Shown here in pieces: positions 26,141 to 35,038 of a stretch of 64,000 bases of DNA. The position numbers were made by a program, and so were the translations under genes. The notes beneath the pieces were generated by a model that was not told the DNA's origin, did not search any database, and saw nothing but the letters and a program-made list of their open reading frames with translations. The stretch lies in assembly GCF_016734815.1 (NCBI RefSeq), contig NZ_JAERQF010000009.1:1-64000 (forward strand). Direction: 5' to 3'. Each line of letters begins with the position of its first letter. The stretch's first letter is position 1. The DNA comes from Hymenobacter rubidus. GTDB taxonomy: Bacteria; Bacteroidota; Bacteroidia; Cytophagales; Hymenobacteraceae.

Positions 26141-26545
26141 TTAGTCGTGCGACGACATATCCTGGGGTACGGTTCCGTCGGGAGTGGCAGTCCCGCCTTT
26201 CAGCTGTTGCGCCACCGCGGTAAGGACTTCGCCCAGTTTGGCTACACGGGGCGCCGTATTGCCCTCGGCAAAGTTGGCGGCCTGCGTGGTTTGCGTGCCC
26301 AGCCGGGCCAGTAGTGGAGCAATAACGTCCACATCAAGCGTACCGCTGCCGAAATGCGCCTTAAGGGCTTGTAGGTCAACTACCAATTCATGAAAAGCGG
26401 GGTTATTGGCTTCCTTCAGGTCTTCAATCCACCGCTGCAATTGATTGTCTAGCCCGCTGCGGTCGGCTTCTTGAGCCAGGTCGCCGGTGAGGAGGTGGAT
26501 GGCACTGTCTAAATGCACTTGGTGCTGGACTTCTTTCTTTTCCAT
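26141..26545 (-). CDS. Hypothetical acidic helical protein
   Basis: 134 residues, no family recognised. It is soluble and predicted helical (VHLDSAIHLLTGDLAQEADR, LQRWIEDLKEANNPAFHELV, VDLQALKAHFGSGTLDVDVI) with a disordered Thr/Pro/Asp tail. ATG 26545 (MEKKEVQHQ) is preferred because the 33 upstream codons lack coding character. It is monocistronic and converges on rplS. Confidence 0.6.
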   Translation of the reverse strand: MEKKEVQHQVHLDSAIHLLTGDLAQEADRSGLDNQLQRWIEDLKEANNPAFHELVVDLQALKAHFGSGTLDVDVIAPLLARLGTQTTQAANFAEGNTAPRVAKLGEVLTAVAQQLKGGTATPDGTVPQDMSSHD

Positions 26546-26641
26546 GGGTGGGGTGTTGGTGGTCTGGTGTGCGGCAGCAAGGTTGCTGTCGATATGGCCA
26601 ACGTAGTTCCAGACCGTGGGGTTGGCAAGGGCACCAAAACA

Positions 26642-26672
26642 CAACGCCCCGCCAGGAGGTGGCGGGGCGTTG
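26642..26672 (-). terminator. Terminator of the coiled-coil protein gene
   Basis: CAACGCCCCGCCA (26642-26654) and TGGCGGGGCGTTG (26660-26672), 13-bp perfect stem, 29 bases downstream of the minus-strand gene ending at 26701. Confidence 0.75.
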
Positions 26673-26700
26673 CGGATGCTGAAAAGTTAACCGTGGTGGG

Positions 26701-27408
26701 CTATTCAATTTTGTTCATGCGCTCCTTCACGGCCTCCAGGGCCACGCGCATGTTCACAATGTCGCCACGGGCGGCCTCCTGCTCTTTCAGGTTGGCGTCG
26801 ATGAGGTTGTTGTACTGCTGAAGCTCGGCGGCATTGGCGGCCAGCATCTGCTGAATTTCAATTTTGCGCGCCTTGTTCTTTTCGATGTCCTTTTTAATTG
26901 TATTTGCTTTCTCAATGACGGCCATGTGGTTGTTCTGCGAGGCTACGAGGGCGCGCTCGGCTTCGGCAATCTGCGAAACCAGGTCTTCGCGGTACATCAT
27001 GCGGGCAAAATCCTTCAGGTATTTCTCAGCCGACTTCCATTGCACGGGCGTTGATTCTTTGCCCAGGTAGGCACTGCCCAGGTCGATGCTCCACCACACG
27101 GTGGTGCCGGTGGGCGTGGCGTCTACTTTGCTGATGACGCGGATGGGGTTAGGTGCAATTTCTTCGATGATGACGCCGTCAAGGGTCAGGATGCCTTTGT
27201 TGTTCTTCAGCTTGCTGCCGAACTTCTCGTTGAGCTGCTTGAGCCAGGCGGCTTCCACGCGGCGATTGTCGAGCTGCATGCTCACCCGCTGACCTTTGCG
27301 CGGGATGTTGTTAATGGTCATATCTGCCTCATCCACAGGAGATTTCTGCGCAAAAGCACCCAGTGTAGTGAAGCATATAAGCAATAGGATGAGTAGGCTT
27401 CGTTTCAT
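26701..27408 (-). CDS. Exported coiled-coil protein of unknown function
   Basis: 235 residues. Signal peptide (LLILLLICFTTLGAFAQ), a small beta-rich domain (DMTINNIPRKGQRVSMQLDN, LTLDGVIIEEIAPNPIRVIS, GTTVWWSIDLGSAYL) and a C-terminal coiled coil from about residue 145 (LVSQIAEAERALVASQNNHM to MRVALEAVKERMNKIE). No family recognised. ATG 27408 starts the signal peptide. A TAAATTTG at 27484-27491 on the minus strand could be its -7 element. Confidence 0.72.
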   Translation of the reverse strand: MKRSLLILLLICFTTLGAFAQKSPVDEADMTINNIPRKGQRVSMQLDNRRVEAAWLKQLNEKFGSKLKNNKGILTLDGVIIEEIAPNPIRVISKVDATPTGTTVWWSIDLGSAYLGKESTPVQWKSAEKYLKDFARMMYREDLVSQIAEAERALVASQNNHMAVIEKANTIKKDIEKNKARKIEIQQMLAANAAELQQYNNLIDANLKEQEAARGDIVNMRVALEAVKERMNKIE

Positions 27409-27652
27409 GGTAATAATAACTGTAGAAAGACGTAAAAATCGTTGCGCAAAAAACATTGGCAAAAGCACCGTTGTCCGGTTTCTCAAATTTAAGGTCTTTA
27501 TTCTATGCAAATTCTTCTCGCTGTTACTTTTTTTGAATTATGGCCATTTTTATTCATTTAATCATAATTACCCGACTTAAAATCATACTATAATTCAGCA
27601 GCTAATTGGATTTATCGTTGGCAGTTTTCGTAAAACCGCAACAAACCTTCCC

Positions 27653-28081
27653 ATGCAAGTGTTGAAAGCACCTATGCACGTCACCATTTGTCGTACCGAG
27701 CACTTTAACGCCGCCCACCGCCTGCACAACCCGGCCTGGGATGCGGAACAAAACCAGCGGGTGTTTGGGAAATGCAACAACCCAAACTACCACGGCCACA
27801 ACTACAACCTGACCGTGCGCCTAACGGGAGCAATCGACCCGGAAACAGGGTATGTATATGACCTTAAACACTTAAGCGACCTCATCAAGCGCGAAGTGCT
27901 GGACCGCTACGACCACCGCAACCTGAACCTAGACACGGAGGAGTTTCGTAGTCTGAATCCCACGGCCGAAAACATTGCCGTGATAATTTGGCAGCGCCTG
28001 CGCCTGCACCTGGCGGCGGACTTGGCCCTTTCGGTCACGCTTTATGAGACGGACCGTAACTTTGTAGAATACCATGGATAA
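27653..28081 (+). CDS. 6-carboxytetrahydropterin / 6-pyruvoyltetrahydropterin synthase
   Basis: 142 residues of the PTPS/QueD family. Zinc ligands H22 (FNAAHRL), H47 and H49 (YHGHNY), catalytic Cys41 in FGKCNNPNYHGHNYNL, and YVYDLKHLSDLIK with a C-terminal VTLYETDRNFVEYHG. It acts on dihydroneopterin triphosphate, the product of FolE, which is encoded immediately downstream with an 8-base overlap. Whether the end product is queuosine precursor or a pterin cofactor cannot be read, since no queC/queE are present. The start at 27674 (MHVTICRTEH) is also possible. Confidence 0.92.
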   Translation: MQVLKAPMHVTICRTEHFNAAHRLHNPAWDAEQNQRVFGKCNNPNYHGHNYNLTVRLTGAIDPETGYVYDLKHLSDLIKREVLDRYDHRNLNLDTEEFRSLNPTAENIAVIIWQRLRLHLAADLALSVTLYETDRNFVEYHG

Positions 28082-28733
28082 CCCTTCCGGGCCGGCTCCG
28101 GCAACCGATTCGCACTTGCCCTTGAGCCTGCGCACCCCGCTTCGCCCCGATGCCTTTGCGCAGGATGACGAAGCCAAGATTACGGCTATTAGCACTCATT
28201 TTGAGGCCATTATGCGGGAGCTTGGTCTTGACCTGACCGACGACAGCCTGGCCGGCACTCCGCGCCGCGTGGCCAAAATGTATGTGCAGGAATGGTTTAA
28301 GGGGCTGGACCCGAAAAATCGGCCCGATGTGCGGCTATTTGAAAACCGCTACGACTACCACCAGCTATTGGTAGAGCGCGACATTACGCTGTTTTCGTGC
28401 TGCGAGCACCACTTTGTGCCCATCATTGGCAAGGCCCACGTGGCGTATCTGCCGGCCGAGCATGTGGTGGGGCTGAGCAAGCTCAACCGCGTGGTGCAGT
28501 ACTATGCCCGCCGGCCGCAGGTGCAGGAACGCCTCACGCGCCAGATTTCGGAAGAGCTGAAGCAAAGCCTGGGCACCGACGATGTGGCGGTGCTCATCGA
28601 GGCCGACCATTTGTGCGTGATGAGCCGGGGCGTGAACGATACCAGCAGTTCGACGCTAACCAGCGAGTACGGCGGCCGGTTTGCTACTGACGAAGCATTG
28701 CGCCGGGAGTTTTTGCGGCAAATTGGAAAATAG
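28074..28733 (+). CDS. folE: GTP cyclohydrolase I
   Basis: 219 residues. Converts GTP to 7,8-dihydroneopterin triphosphate. Zinc ligands C110 and H113 (FSCCEHHFVP) and C181 (ADHLCVMSRGV) are present, as are TPRRVAKMYVQEWFKGL and GLSKLNRVVQYYARRPQVQE. The N-terminal 35 residues are Pro-rich and less conserved; ATG 28074 overlaps the upstream PTPS gene, indicating translational coupling and a two-gene pterin operon. Confidence 0.95.
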   Translation: MDNPSGPAPATDSHLPLSLRTPLRPDAFAQDDEAKITAISTHFEAIMRELGLDLTDDSLAGTPRRVAKMYVQEWFKGLDPKNRPDVRLFENRYDYHQLLVERDITLFSCCEHHFVPIIGKAHVAYLPAEHVVGLSKLNRVVQYYARRPQVQERLTRQISEELKQSLGTDDVAVLIEADHLCVMSRGVNDTSSSTLTSEYGGRFATDEALRREFLRQIGK

Positions 28734-28830
28734 TTGTCAGTTGTTTGTTGTCAGTTTTCGGACTGTTTTGAGAAAGATGGTTGAACTTTGACACCTTTTC
28801 CCTGACAACCGACAACGAACAACTGACAAC
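28733..28830. repeat. Inverted repeat built from 7-base words
   Basis: Left arm 28733-28754 reads GTTGTCA-GTTGTTT-GTTGTCA; right arm 28802-28830 is the complementary series (reverse complement GTTGTCA-GTTGTTC-GTTGTCG-GTTGTCA). It is both a hairpin and a heptad tandem repeat, located between folE and the TIGR01777 gene. Confidence 0.75.
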
Positions 28831-28837
28831 TAGCTCA

Positions 28838-29752
28838 ATGAAAGTTCTCATTACCGGAGGCACTGGTCTTATTGGTACTCGACTGGCTGAAATGCTGATT
28901 GACAGCGGCTACGAGGTGGCGCTATTGAGTCGGGAACCGGCCAAAAGCAGCCATTTTCGCAGTTTTCGGTGGGACCCACAGGTAGGTACAATTGACGAGG
29001 CCGCTATTCCATATGCCGACTACATTGTGAGTCTGGCCGGAGCCAGCGTGGCCGATGGCAAATGGACCGATGAGCGCAAGCGTGACATCATGACCAGCCG
29101 CCTGGGCGGCCTAGCGCTGCTCAGCCGCGAGATGGCTAAGCCCGGCCACCACATACAAGCGGTTATTTCCGCTTCGGCCGTGGGGATTTATGGCGATGCC
29201 GGCGAGCAATTGGTAGATGAGGAAACGCCTCCTGCAATACCCACAAACGATTTTCTGGCGGATGTCTCGAACCAGTGGGAACTGGCGGCGGCTCCCATTG
29301 CGGCCTTGGGCATCCGCACGGTAATTCCGCGCATTGGCGTGGTGCTAAGCACCGAAGGCGGGGCCTTACCCCAAATTGCCCGACCGGTGAAGCTAGGTGC
29401 TGGGGCAGCATTGGGCAGTGGGCGGCAATACATGTCCTGGATTCACTTGGATGATTTATGCCGCTTGTTCATCAGCATGTTGGAAGACTCTGCTTGGCGT
29501 GGTACCTACAACGCGGTAGCTCCGCACCCGGTGACAAACAAAGAGTTTACCGAAACATTGGCCCAAGTGCTGCACCGGCCGCTGCTGCTGCCCAAGGTGC
29601 CGGCCTTCGGCCTGAAGCTAGCGATGGGCGAAATGAGCGAAATCGTGCTGGCTTCGCAGAACGTGAGCGCGGCCAAGGTGCTGGCGCAAGGCTTCCGGTT
29701 CGAGTATCCGGAGCTGCGCGGGGCGCTGGAGGCGCTTTATGGGGGGGAGTGA
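28838..29752 (+). CDS. TIGR01777-family NAD(P)-binding epimerase-like protein
   Basis: 304 residues. N-terminal Rossmann motif KVLITGGTGLIGTRLAEMLI, YADYIVSLAGASVADGKWTD, VISASAVGIYGD (SDR-type Ser and Tyr), WELAAAPIAALGIRTVIPRI and a C-terminal DUF1731-like segment (PLLLPKVPAFGLKLAMGEMS). This is the YfcH/SulA-like family; its substrate is unknown. ATG 28838 is the family start. Confidence 0.88.
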   Translation: MKVLITGGTGLIGTRLAEMLIDSGYEVALLSREPAKSSHFRSFRWDPQVGTIDEAAIPYADYIVSLAGASVADGKWTDERKRDIMTSRLGGLALLSREMAKPGHHIQAVISASAVGIYGDAGEQLVDEETPPAIPTNDFLADVSNQWELAAAPIAALGIRTVIPRIGVVLSTEGGALPQIARPVKLGAGAALGSGRQYMSWIHLDDLCRLFISMLEDSAWRGTYNAVAPHPVTNKEFTETLAQVLHRPLLLPKVPAFGLKLAMGEMSEIVLASQNVSAAKVLAQGFRFEYPELRGALEALYGGE

Positions 29753-29901
29753 GTTTGGACCTGCGCGTCACGGGCCAAGGAGCTGGACCGCATGACCGTG
29801 CGGACGGTGTATGCGGCCATTGAAGCGTTGGGTAGCTGAGGTGGCGGGGCTACACTTTGATTTAAATACAAGTTAGCAATCAAGTCAGCTGCATCATTCT
29901 T

Positions 29902-30192
29902 ATGGAAAGTCCTTGTTTTCTCGCTTTAGAGCAATACCATTTATCGAAAGGTGAAGCTAAAAGAATCGTAATTGAAGCGCTATTGAATAGTGGTACAAAA
30001 TCGCCCAAAGGTGGATGGGAAAGGGCAAATTTTAATATTCAAAACGGTGAAAGCAAATCATCCGTTTCTTTTCACGAATTATTAGAAGCAACCAGAAACA
30101 CTGGAGTAGTACCCTATTTACAGTTTTCTATAGATAGGTCTGATGATGTTTTGGAGGCACGTTTGGCTTTTCAACGCCCTCTATGCTATTAG
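29902..30192 (+). CDS. AT-rich small hypothetical protein
   Basis: 96 residues (MESPCFLALEQYHLSKGEAK...), family not recognised. A/T-ending codons set it apart from the surrounding high-GC genes. Its last 10 bases overlap the start of the following HEPN-like frame, so the two may be coupled or may be parts of one damaged gene. The frame of this segment is the same as that of the last segment (30496-30813). It ends FQRPLCY. Confidence 0.5.
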   Translation: MESPCFLALEQYHLSKGEAKRIVIEALLNSGTKSPKGGWERANFNIQNGESKSSVSFHELLEATRNTGVVPYLQFSIDRSDDVLEARLAFQRPLCY

Positions 30193-30813
30193 GAAAGATA
30201 ACATCATCTTACGCGGGTTACTCTAAAGAACATACTCCTCCTATGACTAATCAGCCCGTTGAATGGGCAATTTCAGAAGACATTATGTTTTACAGAGAAG
30301 AGTCGTGCTTATACAGCAACGAAGATGACTTTGTCTTTTGTACAAGATACTACCGAGCCTATTTGACAGCTTGCATCTCCTTAGTTGACGCCTTTATCAA
30401 CAGACACATCCTGCTTTACGATTTCCGCGGCCTAAATTCTGCTGATTTTCAAGAATTGAAGAAAACCTCAAGATTAGAGGATAGACTTAAATTATTTGCT
30501 AAAATTTCAACAGGAAAAGATATTAAGTGCGATAAATGGAGGTGATGAATGGATTCACTTTAAAAAATTAAGAGTCCTGCGCAACGAAATAACCCATATC
30601 AATGGTCCTTCTTTAGGATACTCAATTGCAGATTTTGCAGAGCACTTTAATTATGTCAGAAAAGGTATTGGAGGGCTGCTTCAAAAGGTTAGATTCCTTC
30701 AGAATAAGCCATCCCTTACATTCATAGAAGTCCTAAGGACAGCACCAGTTGTTTATTTTAATGAAATAATACACCGCGCAGATGGCAATCATATTGTTAA
30801 AAGGAGAAAATAA
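30183..30813 (+). pseudogene. Frameshifted HEPN-like protein gene
   Basis: Two overlapping frames read as one protein of about 209 residues. The first (30183-30545) contains FCTRYYRAYLTACISLVDAF and RLEDRLKLFAKISTGKDI. The second continues from about 30520 with SAINGGDEWIHFKKLRVLRN-EITHING and VRKGIGGLLQKVRFLQNKPS. Removing one A from the GGAAAAGA tract near 30511-30518 joins them. The Rx4H motif RNEITH after a KKLRVL helix is the pattern of HEPN RNase domains, often found in toxins and abortive-infection proteins. The islet is AT-rich and probably acquired. A real translational shift or a sequencing error cannot be excluded. The HEPN call is by eye. Confidence 0.55.
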
Positions 30814-30822
30814 TTTTCTCCT
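30802..30822. terminator. Bidirectional hairpin between HEPN-like gene and PBP1A
   Basis: AGGAGAAAA and TTTTCTCCT form a short stem around the stop codon of the HEPN-like frame (30811-30813), followed by CTTTT. It lies between two converging genes. Confidence 0.5.
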
Positions 30823-30831
30823 CTTTTCACG

Positions 30832-33225
30832 CTAGCGCCGCAAACTATCCGGCACGCCGCCCCCGTTGTTCATCTGCTCCAGCAGGTTGTCGGCGGCAAT
30901 GGTGTCGACGGCTGCGGCGCGGCGGCGCGGCTCCGATTCGGACACGCAGGTATACTTCTTGGTGATTTTGACGGTGGGCTTGGGGAAGTGGCCGGGCGTG
31001 TAGCCCAACTCCTTGTCCTGGTAGATTTTCTCCATGAACTTGCCGAAGATGGGCAGGGCCGTGCGGCCGCCCTCGCCCTGCTGCGAGCCCACGAAGTGGA
31101 TGCTGCGGTCTTCGCCGCCCACCCACACGCCGGTCATCAGGTCCTTGGTCATGCCCATGTACCAGCCGTCGGAGTAGTTGGAGGTAGTGCCGGTTTTGCC
31201 GCCGATTTGGTTGTCGTTGTGCCAGAGGTCGTAGTCCCAGAGGGCCTGGGAGGTTCCTCCCGGCTCTTCCATGCCGCCGCGCAGCATGTAAGTCATCAGC
31301 CAAGCGGTTTCGGCCGGGATGGCGCGGTGCTGCACGGGGTCGAACTGCTTGATGACGTTGCCGTTGCGGTCCTCGATGCGGGTCACGAGGCGCGGGTCGG
31401 AGCGGAAGCCGTTGTTGAGGAAGGTGCTGTAAGCGTCCACCATTTCGTATACGCTCACGTCGCCGGCCGAGCCCAGGCCGATGCTGGGCACCGGCAGCAG
31501 CGGCGAGGTGATGCCCACTTTATGGGCGTACTTGGCCACGTTTTCCCAGCCCACTTTCTCGGTCAGCTGGGCCGTCACGGAGTTCACAGAACGGGCCATG
31601 GCGTGGCGCAGGGTCATGTTGATGCCGGTGTATTCTCGGGTCACGTTGTCGGGCTTCCACTCCATGGGCTGGCCGTTTTCGACGTAGTTGATGGTGACGC
31701 GCTGGTCCCGAATGCGGTCGCAGGGCGAGTAGCCGTTGTCGAGGGCCGTGAGGTACACAAAGGGTTTGAACGTGGAGCCGGCCTGGCGCTTGCCCTGCTT
31801 CACGTGGTCGTACTGGAAAAAGCGATAGTCGAGCCCGCCCACCCAAGCCTTAATCTGGCCGGTGAAGGGGTCCATGCACATCATGCCCGATTGCAGGAAG
31901 TGCTTGTAGTAGGCCAATGAGTCGAGCGGCGACATCACGAGGGTTGTGTCGTTGTCGTCGTGTTTCCAGGTAAAAACCTTCATCGGGCGCTTGGCGTTCA
32001 GAGCCGAATCGAGGCGCTGGGGCTGGTTGCGGTAGCGGTTGGCGAGGGTTTTGTAGCTTTCCGTCCGCTTCATCTGAGTGAGGATGAAATCCGGGATTTC
32101 ATTGCCTTCGTCGTCCACCCACGGGTTTTTGTCCCGGTTGCGCCAGAAGTTATCGAACTGGCGCTGCAGGGCTTTCATGCGCTCGTGCAGGGCCTCCTCG
32201 GCGTGGGCCTGCATGCGCGAGTCGATGGTGAGGTATATTTTCAAGCCGTCGCGATACATATCGTGGCCGGTGCTGTCGCACCACGCGTCGACGAACTGGC
32301 TGATGGCGCTGCGGAAGTAGGTGTCGGGCCCGTCGATGTGCTTTTCGACGTGGTAGTCGAGCACAATGGGCGTGGCTTTGAGGGCATTTATTTGGGCGGC
32401 GGGCAGCACGTTGGCCTGGGCCATGCGGTCGAGCACCACGTTGCGGCGGCGCAGGGCGGCGGCCGGGTGGAACTTGGGATTGAAGGCCGTGGGGTTGTTG
32501 AGGACGCCCACCAGCATGGCTGCCTGCTCGGGCTTGAGGCTGTCGGGCGAAGTATTGAAGAAGGTTTTCGCGGCCACTTTGATGCCGAAGGCGCTGGAGC
32601 CATACTCCACGGTGTTGAGGTACATCCGCAGAATTTCTTCTTTGGTGTAGCGCTTTTCCAGGTCCACGGCCGTCAGCCATTCCTTGGTTTTGGCCACAAT
32701 GGTGCTTACCACCGGAATGTAGCCCAGGGCACCCCGGCTTTGCTGACGGCGAATCTTGTAGAGGTTTTTGGCCAGCTGCTGGGTGATGGTGGAGCCGCCG
32801 CGCTTCTCGCCACGCAACGACGAGAACACCCCGCCCAGCACGGCCTCCAGGTCGATGCCGGAGTGCTCGTAGAACCGCACGTCCTCAGTGGCAATGAGGG
32901 CTTTGATGAGGATGGGTGACATTTTGCTCAGCGGCACCGGCGAACGATTTTCGCGGAAGTACTTGCCAATCAATACCCCGTCGGAGGTGTAGAGCGTAGA
33001 CGCCTGCTCGACTTTGGGGTTTTCCAAATCGGATAGACTGGGCGACTTTCCGAAGAGGAACATGAAATTGGTGCTCACCAAAAACGGGTACACCAGAAAC
33101 AGAATGACGACGAGGCCGAACCCAACCCAGGCCCAGCTTGCCACCCGCAGAGGCCAGCGGCGGCGCGGTGCTTTGGGTTTGGGACCCGAAGAAAGGGAAG
33201 AGCTTGTCGGTTGGGAGTCGGCCAT
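30832..33225 (-). CDS. Penicillin-binding protein 1A (transglycosylase/transpeptidase)
   Basis: 797-residue bifunctional class A PBP. One N-terminal helix (WVGFGLVVILFLVYPFLV) anchors it. The GT51 domain has TEDVRFYEHSGIDLEAVLGG with the catalytic Glu, RGGSTITQQLAKNLYK and RYTKEEILRMYLNTVEYGSS. The transpeptidase domain has the SxxK motif GSTFKPF, SVN in MARSVNSVTAQL, and KTGT in GGKTGTTSNYSDGWYMG. It polymerises and crosslinks peptidoglycan. ATG 33225 (MADSQPTSSS) is the family-like start; 124 upstream codons in frame read through an unrelated gene region. Confidence 0.95.
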   Translation of the reverse strand: MADSQPTSSSLSSGPKPKAPRRRWPLRVASWAWVGFGLVVILFLVYPFLVSTNFMFLFGKSPSLSDLENPKVEQASTLYTSDGVLIGKYFRENRSPVPLSKMSPILIKALIATEDVRFYEHSGIDLEAVLGGVFSSLRGEKRGGSTITQQLAKNLYKIRRQQSRGALGYIPVVSTIVAKTKEWLTAVDLEKRYTKEEILRMYLNTVEYGSSAFGIKVAAKTFFNTSPDSLKPEQAAMLVGVLNNPTAFNPKFHPAAALRRRNVVLDRMAQANVLPAAQINALKATPIVLDYHVEKHIDGPDTYFRSAISQFVDAWCDSTGHDMYRDGLKIYLTIDSRMQAHAEEALHERMKALQRQFDNFWRNRDKNPWVDDEGNEIPDFILTQMKRTESYKTLANRYRNQPQRLDSALNAKRPMKVFTWKHDDNDTTLVMSPLDSLAYYKHFLQSGMMCMDPFTGQIKAWVGGLDYRFFQYDHVKQGKRQAGSTFKPFVYLTALDNGYSPCDRIRDQRVTINYVENGQPMEWKPDNVTREYTGINMTLRHAMARSVNSVTAQLTEKVGWENVAKYAHKVGITSPLLPVPSIGLGSAGDVSVYEMVDAYSTFLNNGFRSDPRLVTRIEDRNGNVIKQFDPVQHRAIPAETAWLMTYMLRGGMEEPGGTSQALWDYDLWHNDNQIGGKTGTTSNYSDGWYMGMTKDLMTGVWVGGEDRSIHFVGSQQGEGGRTALPIFGKFMEKIYQDKELGYTPGHFPKPTVKITKKYTCVSESEPRRRAAAVDTIAADNLLEQMNNGGGVPDSLRR

Positions 33226-33316
33226 GCGGGGCAACGGGTGGAAGGCGGGGCCACGGCCCCGCCACGAGGAAGGGCAAATATACCAGCCCGCAGCCCCAGT
33301 GAGGCAAATGGGCCGG

Positions 33317-33343
33317 GTAGCGCGAAATTTCATTTCGCGGTAC
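33317..33343. repeat. Minimal GTAGCGCGAA palindrome
   Basis: GTAGCGCGAAAT (33317-33328) and ATTTCGCGGTAC (33332-33343), one mismatch. It is a short relative of the GTAGCGCGAACG repeats, in the gap upstream of PBP1A. Confidence 0.55.
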
Positions 33344-33358
33344 TCCGCCTTGCGGCTT

Positions 33359-33817
33359 CTAGCGGCGCTGGCGGGCGGCCAGGATGGCTTGGTGATGCAC
33401 GTTGCGCCGGGCTTTGGCCCGCTGGCGCTGCCAGCGCCAGGCCAACTCCCCCAATGCCAGCAAGATGATGCCCAAGCCCAGGAAGTAGCTCCAGTGTAGC
33501 ATCCGGATTTGGCCGTGCGTAGGAGCCTCCAACTCCTTGAACAGCAGCAGGCCCCAAAGCTCATCGACCAACGTAAACACCCACACCGCCATGGCAAACA
33601 CGCGCCCCACGCGCCCGAGGGCCAGTTGCCAGTGCAGCAGGTAGAGCACCACGCCCGGTAGCGCCGACAGCAACACCAGCGGCGAGGCTTTTACCAAAGG
33701 CAGACCCAGGAAAATAATGGTCAGGGTTTCCTTCAGCACCTGCGCGCTGGCCAAGGCCCGCCCAAAGCGAGATATTTTGGGGATGACGGGCAGCGGGTGC
33801 AGGTGCGAGGTGGGCAT
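33359..33817 (-). CDS. Small membrane protein, unknown
   Basis: 152 residues with four hydrophobic segments (ETLTIIFLGLPLVKASPLVL, LSALPGVVLYLLHWQLAL, VFAMAVWVFTLVDELWGLLL, YFLGLGIILLALGELAW) and a basic C-terminus (RWQRQRAKARRNVHHQAILA). Family not recognised. ATG 33817 is preferred over a longer frame. It belongs to a run of four small membrane proteins on this strand (33.4-35.3 kb). Confidence 0.6.
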   Translation of the reverse strand: MPTSHLHPLPVIPKISRFGRALASAQVLKETLTIIFLGLPLVKASPLVLLSALPGVVLYLLHWQLALGRVGRVFAMAVWVFTLVDELWGLLLFKELEAPTHGQIRMLHWSYFLGLGIILLALGELAWRWQRQRAKARRNVHHQAILAARQRR

Positions 33818-33878
33818 AGCGCAGGCAGAACAAACAAAAGAAAAGGGCCAAGTAGGGACCAATATACTGCGCGGCTGC

Positions 33879-34271
33879 CTAGTACCGACGCGTCATCATG
33901 CGGGTAGCCTGGCAGCGCCAGGCCAGGATGACAATGAGGAGGCCTTTTACCGAGTCAAGCAACAGGTTTTCGGGCTTGCCAAAGGCATAATAAATGCCGA
34001 TGCCAATGCCTATCCACCACACACCCAAGAGGTAGCACCAGGTGCCATACGTGCGCCGACGCTGCCACACCTGCCCCAGGGCCACCGCCGCCACCAGCGA
34101 CACGAACCCCAGCAGCCACGCCACGATGTAGGCCAAAAATGCGGTTGCGGGGCCGTATTTCACCCCAAATTTTGCAAGTGTGAAAACCGGCGCAAAAAAA
34201 GCCCCTCCCGTCAGGGCCAACTCCAATACCAGCGCAATGAAAAGCACAACCAGGAGAAGCGTACGGGGCAT
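33879..34271 (-). CDS. Small membrane protein, unknown
   Basis: 130 residues, four hydrophobic segments (LLLVVLFIALVLELALTGGA, FLAYIVAWLLGFVSLVAAVA, YLLGVWWIGIGIGIYYAF, SVKGLLIVILAWRCQATRMM). No motif that allows a family call. 61 bases upstream of the next small membrane gene on the same strand. Confidence 0.65.
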   Translation of the reverse strand: MPRTLLLVVLFIALVLELALTGGAFFAPVFTLAKFGVKYGPATAFLAYIVAWLLGFVSLVAAVALGQVWQRRRTYGTWCYLLGVWWIGIGIGIYYAFGKPENLLLDSVKGLLIVILAWRCQATRMMTRRY

Positions 34272-34552
34272 GAGGCAACGACAATAAGGCAGCCGTCACA
34301 GGCAATTCTCAGTCTGGGAAGCCCAACGGACTGCCAAGCTAGACAATAAACTTCAATAAGTCATTATTTCAAGTTCCAGAGCTCGGCTTTGCCTGGCAAA
34401 GGCCTGAATAGTGGTTGCCATTCTCGCTTATTTTACCAAGGCACGCACGCGGTGTGTCTGTCGTTCCAACGAGCGTTTTTTGCATAAATACCGTTAAAAA
34501 GTCCTGCAAGCGGCTTGTTGCCAATGCGCAATTGAACAGCTTCTCTCCTCCG

Positions 34553-34906
34553 CTACTGCCGCAGCAGTTCAAGGCTTGCGATGAGACAAACCACCAGCAA
34601 CGGCATCATCAGTATGGCTATTCCAATGCTGACGACCGTTGAGACTGCTCGAATAAGCAGCCGCAACCAGGCAGGGCCGGCGCAGGAAACGGCCCATTGC
34701 TTTAGGGCTGCCATGGTTTGGCCACCAGCGGCCAAGAGTAGCAGGGCCAGCAGGGCCAGATTCCAACTCAGCGCCTGCCGGTGGTGCGGCCACAGCTCCT
34801 TCCTGAAAATCAGACTGAGAATGGCCAGCCCAATAGCGAGGCCGGTGAGCCAGAGCCGAGGCGGCAGTTCCGGCCCCAGCGCCAGCAGGTATTTAAGCCG
34901 CTGCAT
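34553..34906 (-). CDS. Small membrane protein, unknown
   Basis: 117 residues with three hydrophobic stretches (LTGLAIGLAILSLIFR, LALLALLLLAAGGQTMAAL, AVSTVVSIGIAILMMPLLVV). ATG 34906 (MQRLKYLLALG) is chosen; the longer frame adds 17 residues without membrane character. Family not recognised. The gap from 34272 to 34552 downstream holds nothing I can identify. Confidence 0.55.
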   Translation of the reverse strand: MQRLKYLLALGPELPPRLWLTGLAIGLAILSLIFRKELWPHHRQALSWNLALLALLLLAAGGQTMAALKQWAVSCAGPAWLRLLIRAVSTVVSIGIAILMMPLLVVCLIASLELLRQ

Positions 34907-35038
34907 GGTTGAAGAACGGTTGTAACTCAGAGGCTCTTGTCGACTGGCGAAAGGCATTCACAAAGAGTGTCATCAGAGGGTTGGGAGATAAATAAAGTGG
35001 AAATGAAGGTTATCGAACTGCGTCCGCTGGCGCAGTTG

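Noticed and set aside
29753..29839. Possible gene remnant (frame ending AKELDRMTVRTVYAAIEALG) after the TIGR01777 gene
   Set aside because: Only about 29 codons, no start and no family recognised; it could be chance coding in high GC.
30496..30545. Programmed ribosomal frameshift in the HEPN-like gene
   Set aside because: No slippery heptamer, upstream Shine-Dalgarno-like stimulator or downstream pseudoknot is evident; a plain indel in an A tract explains it.
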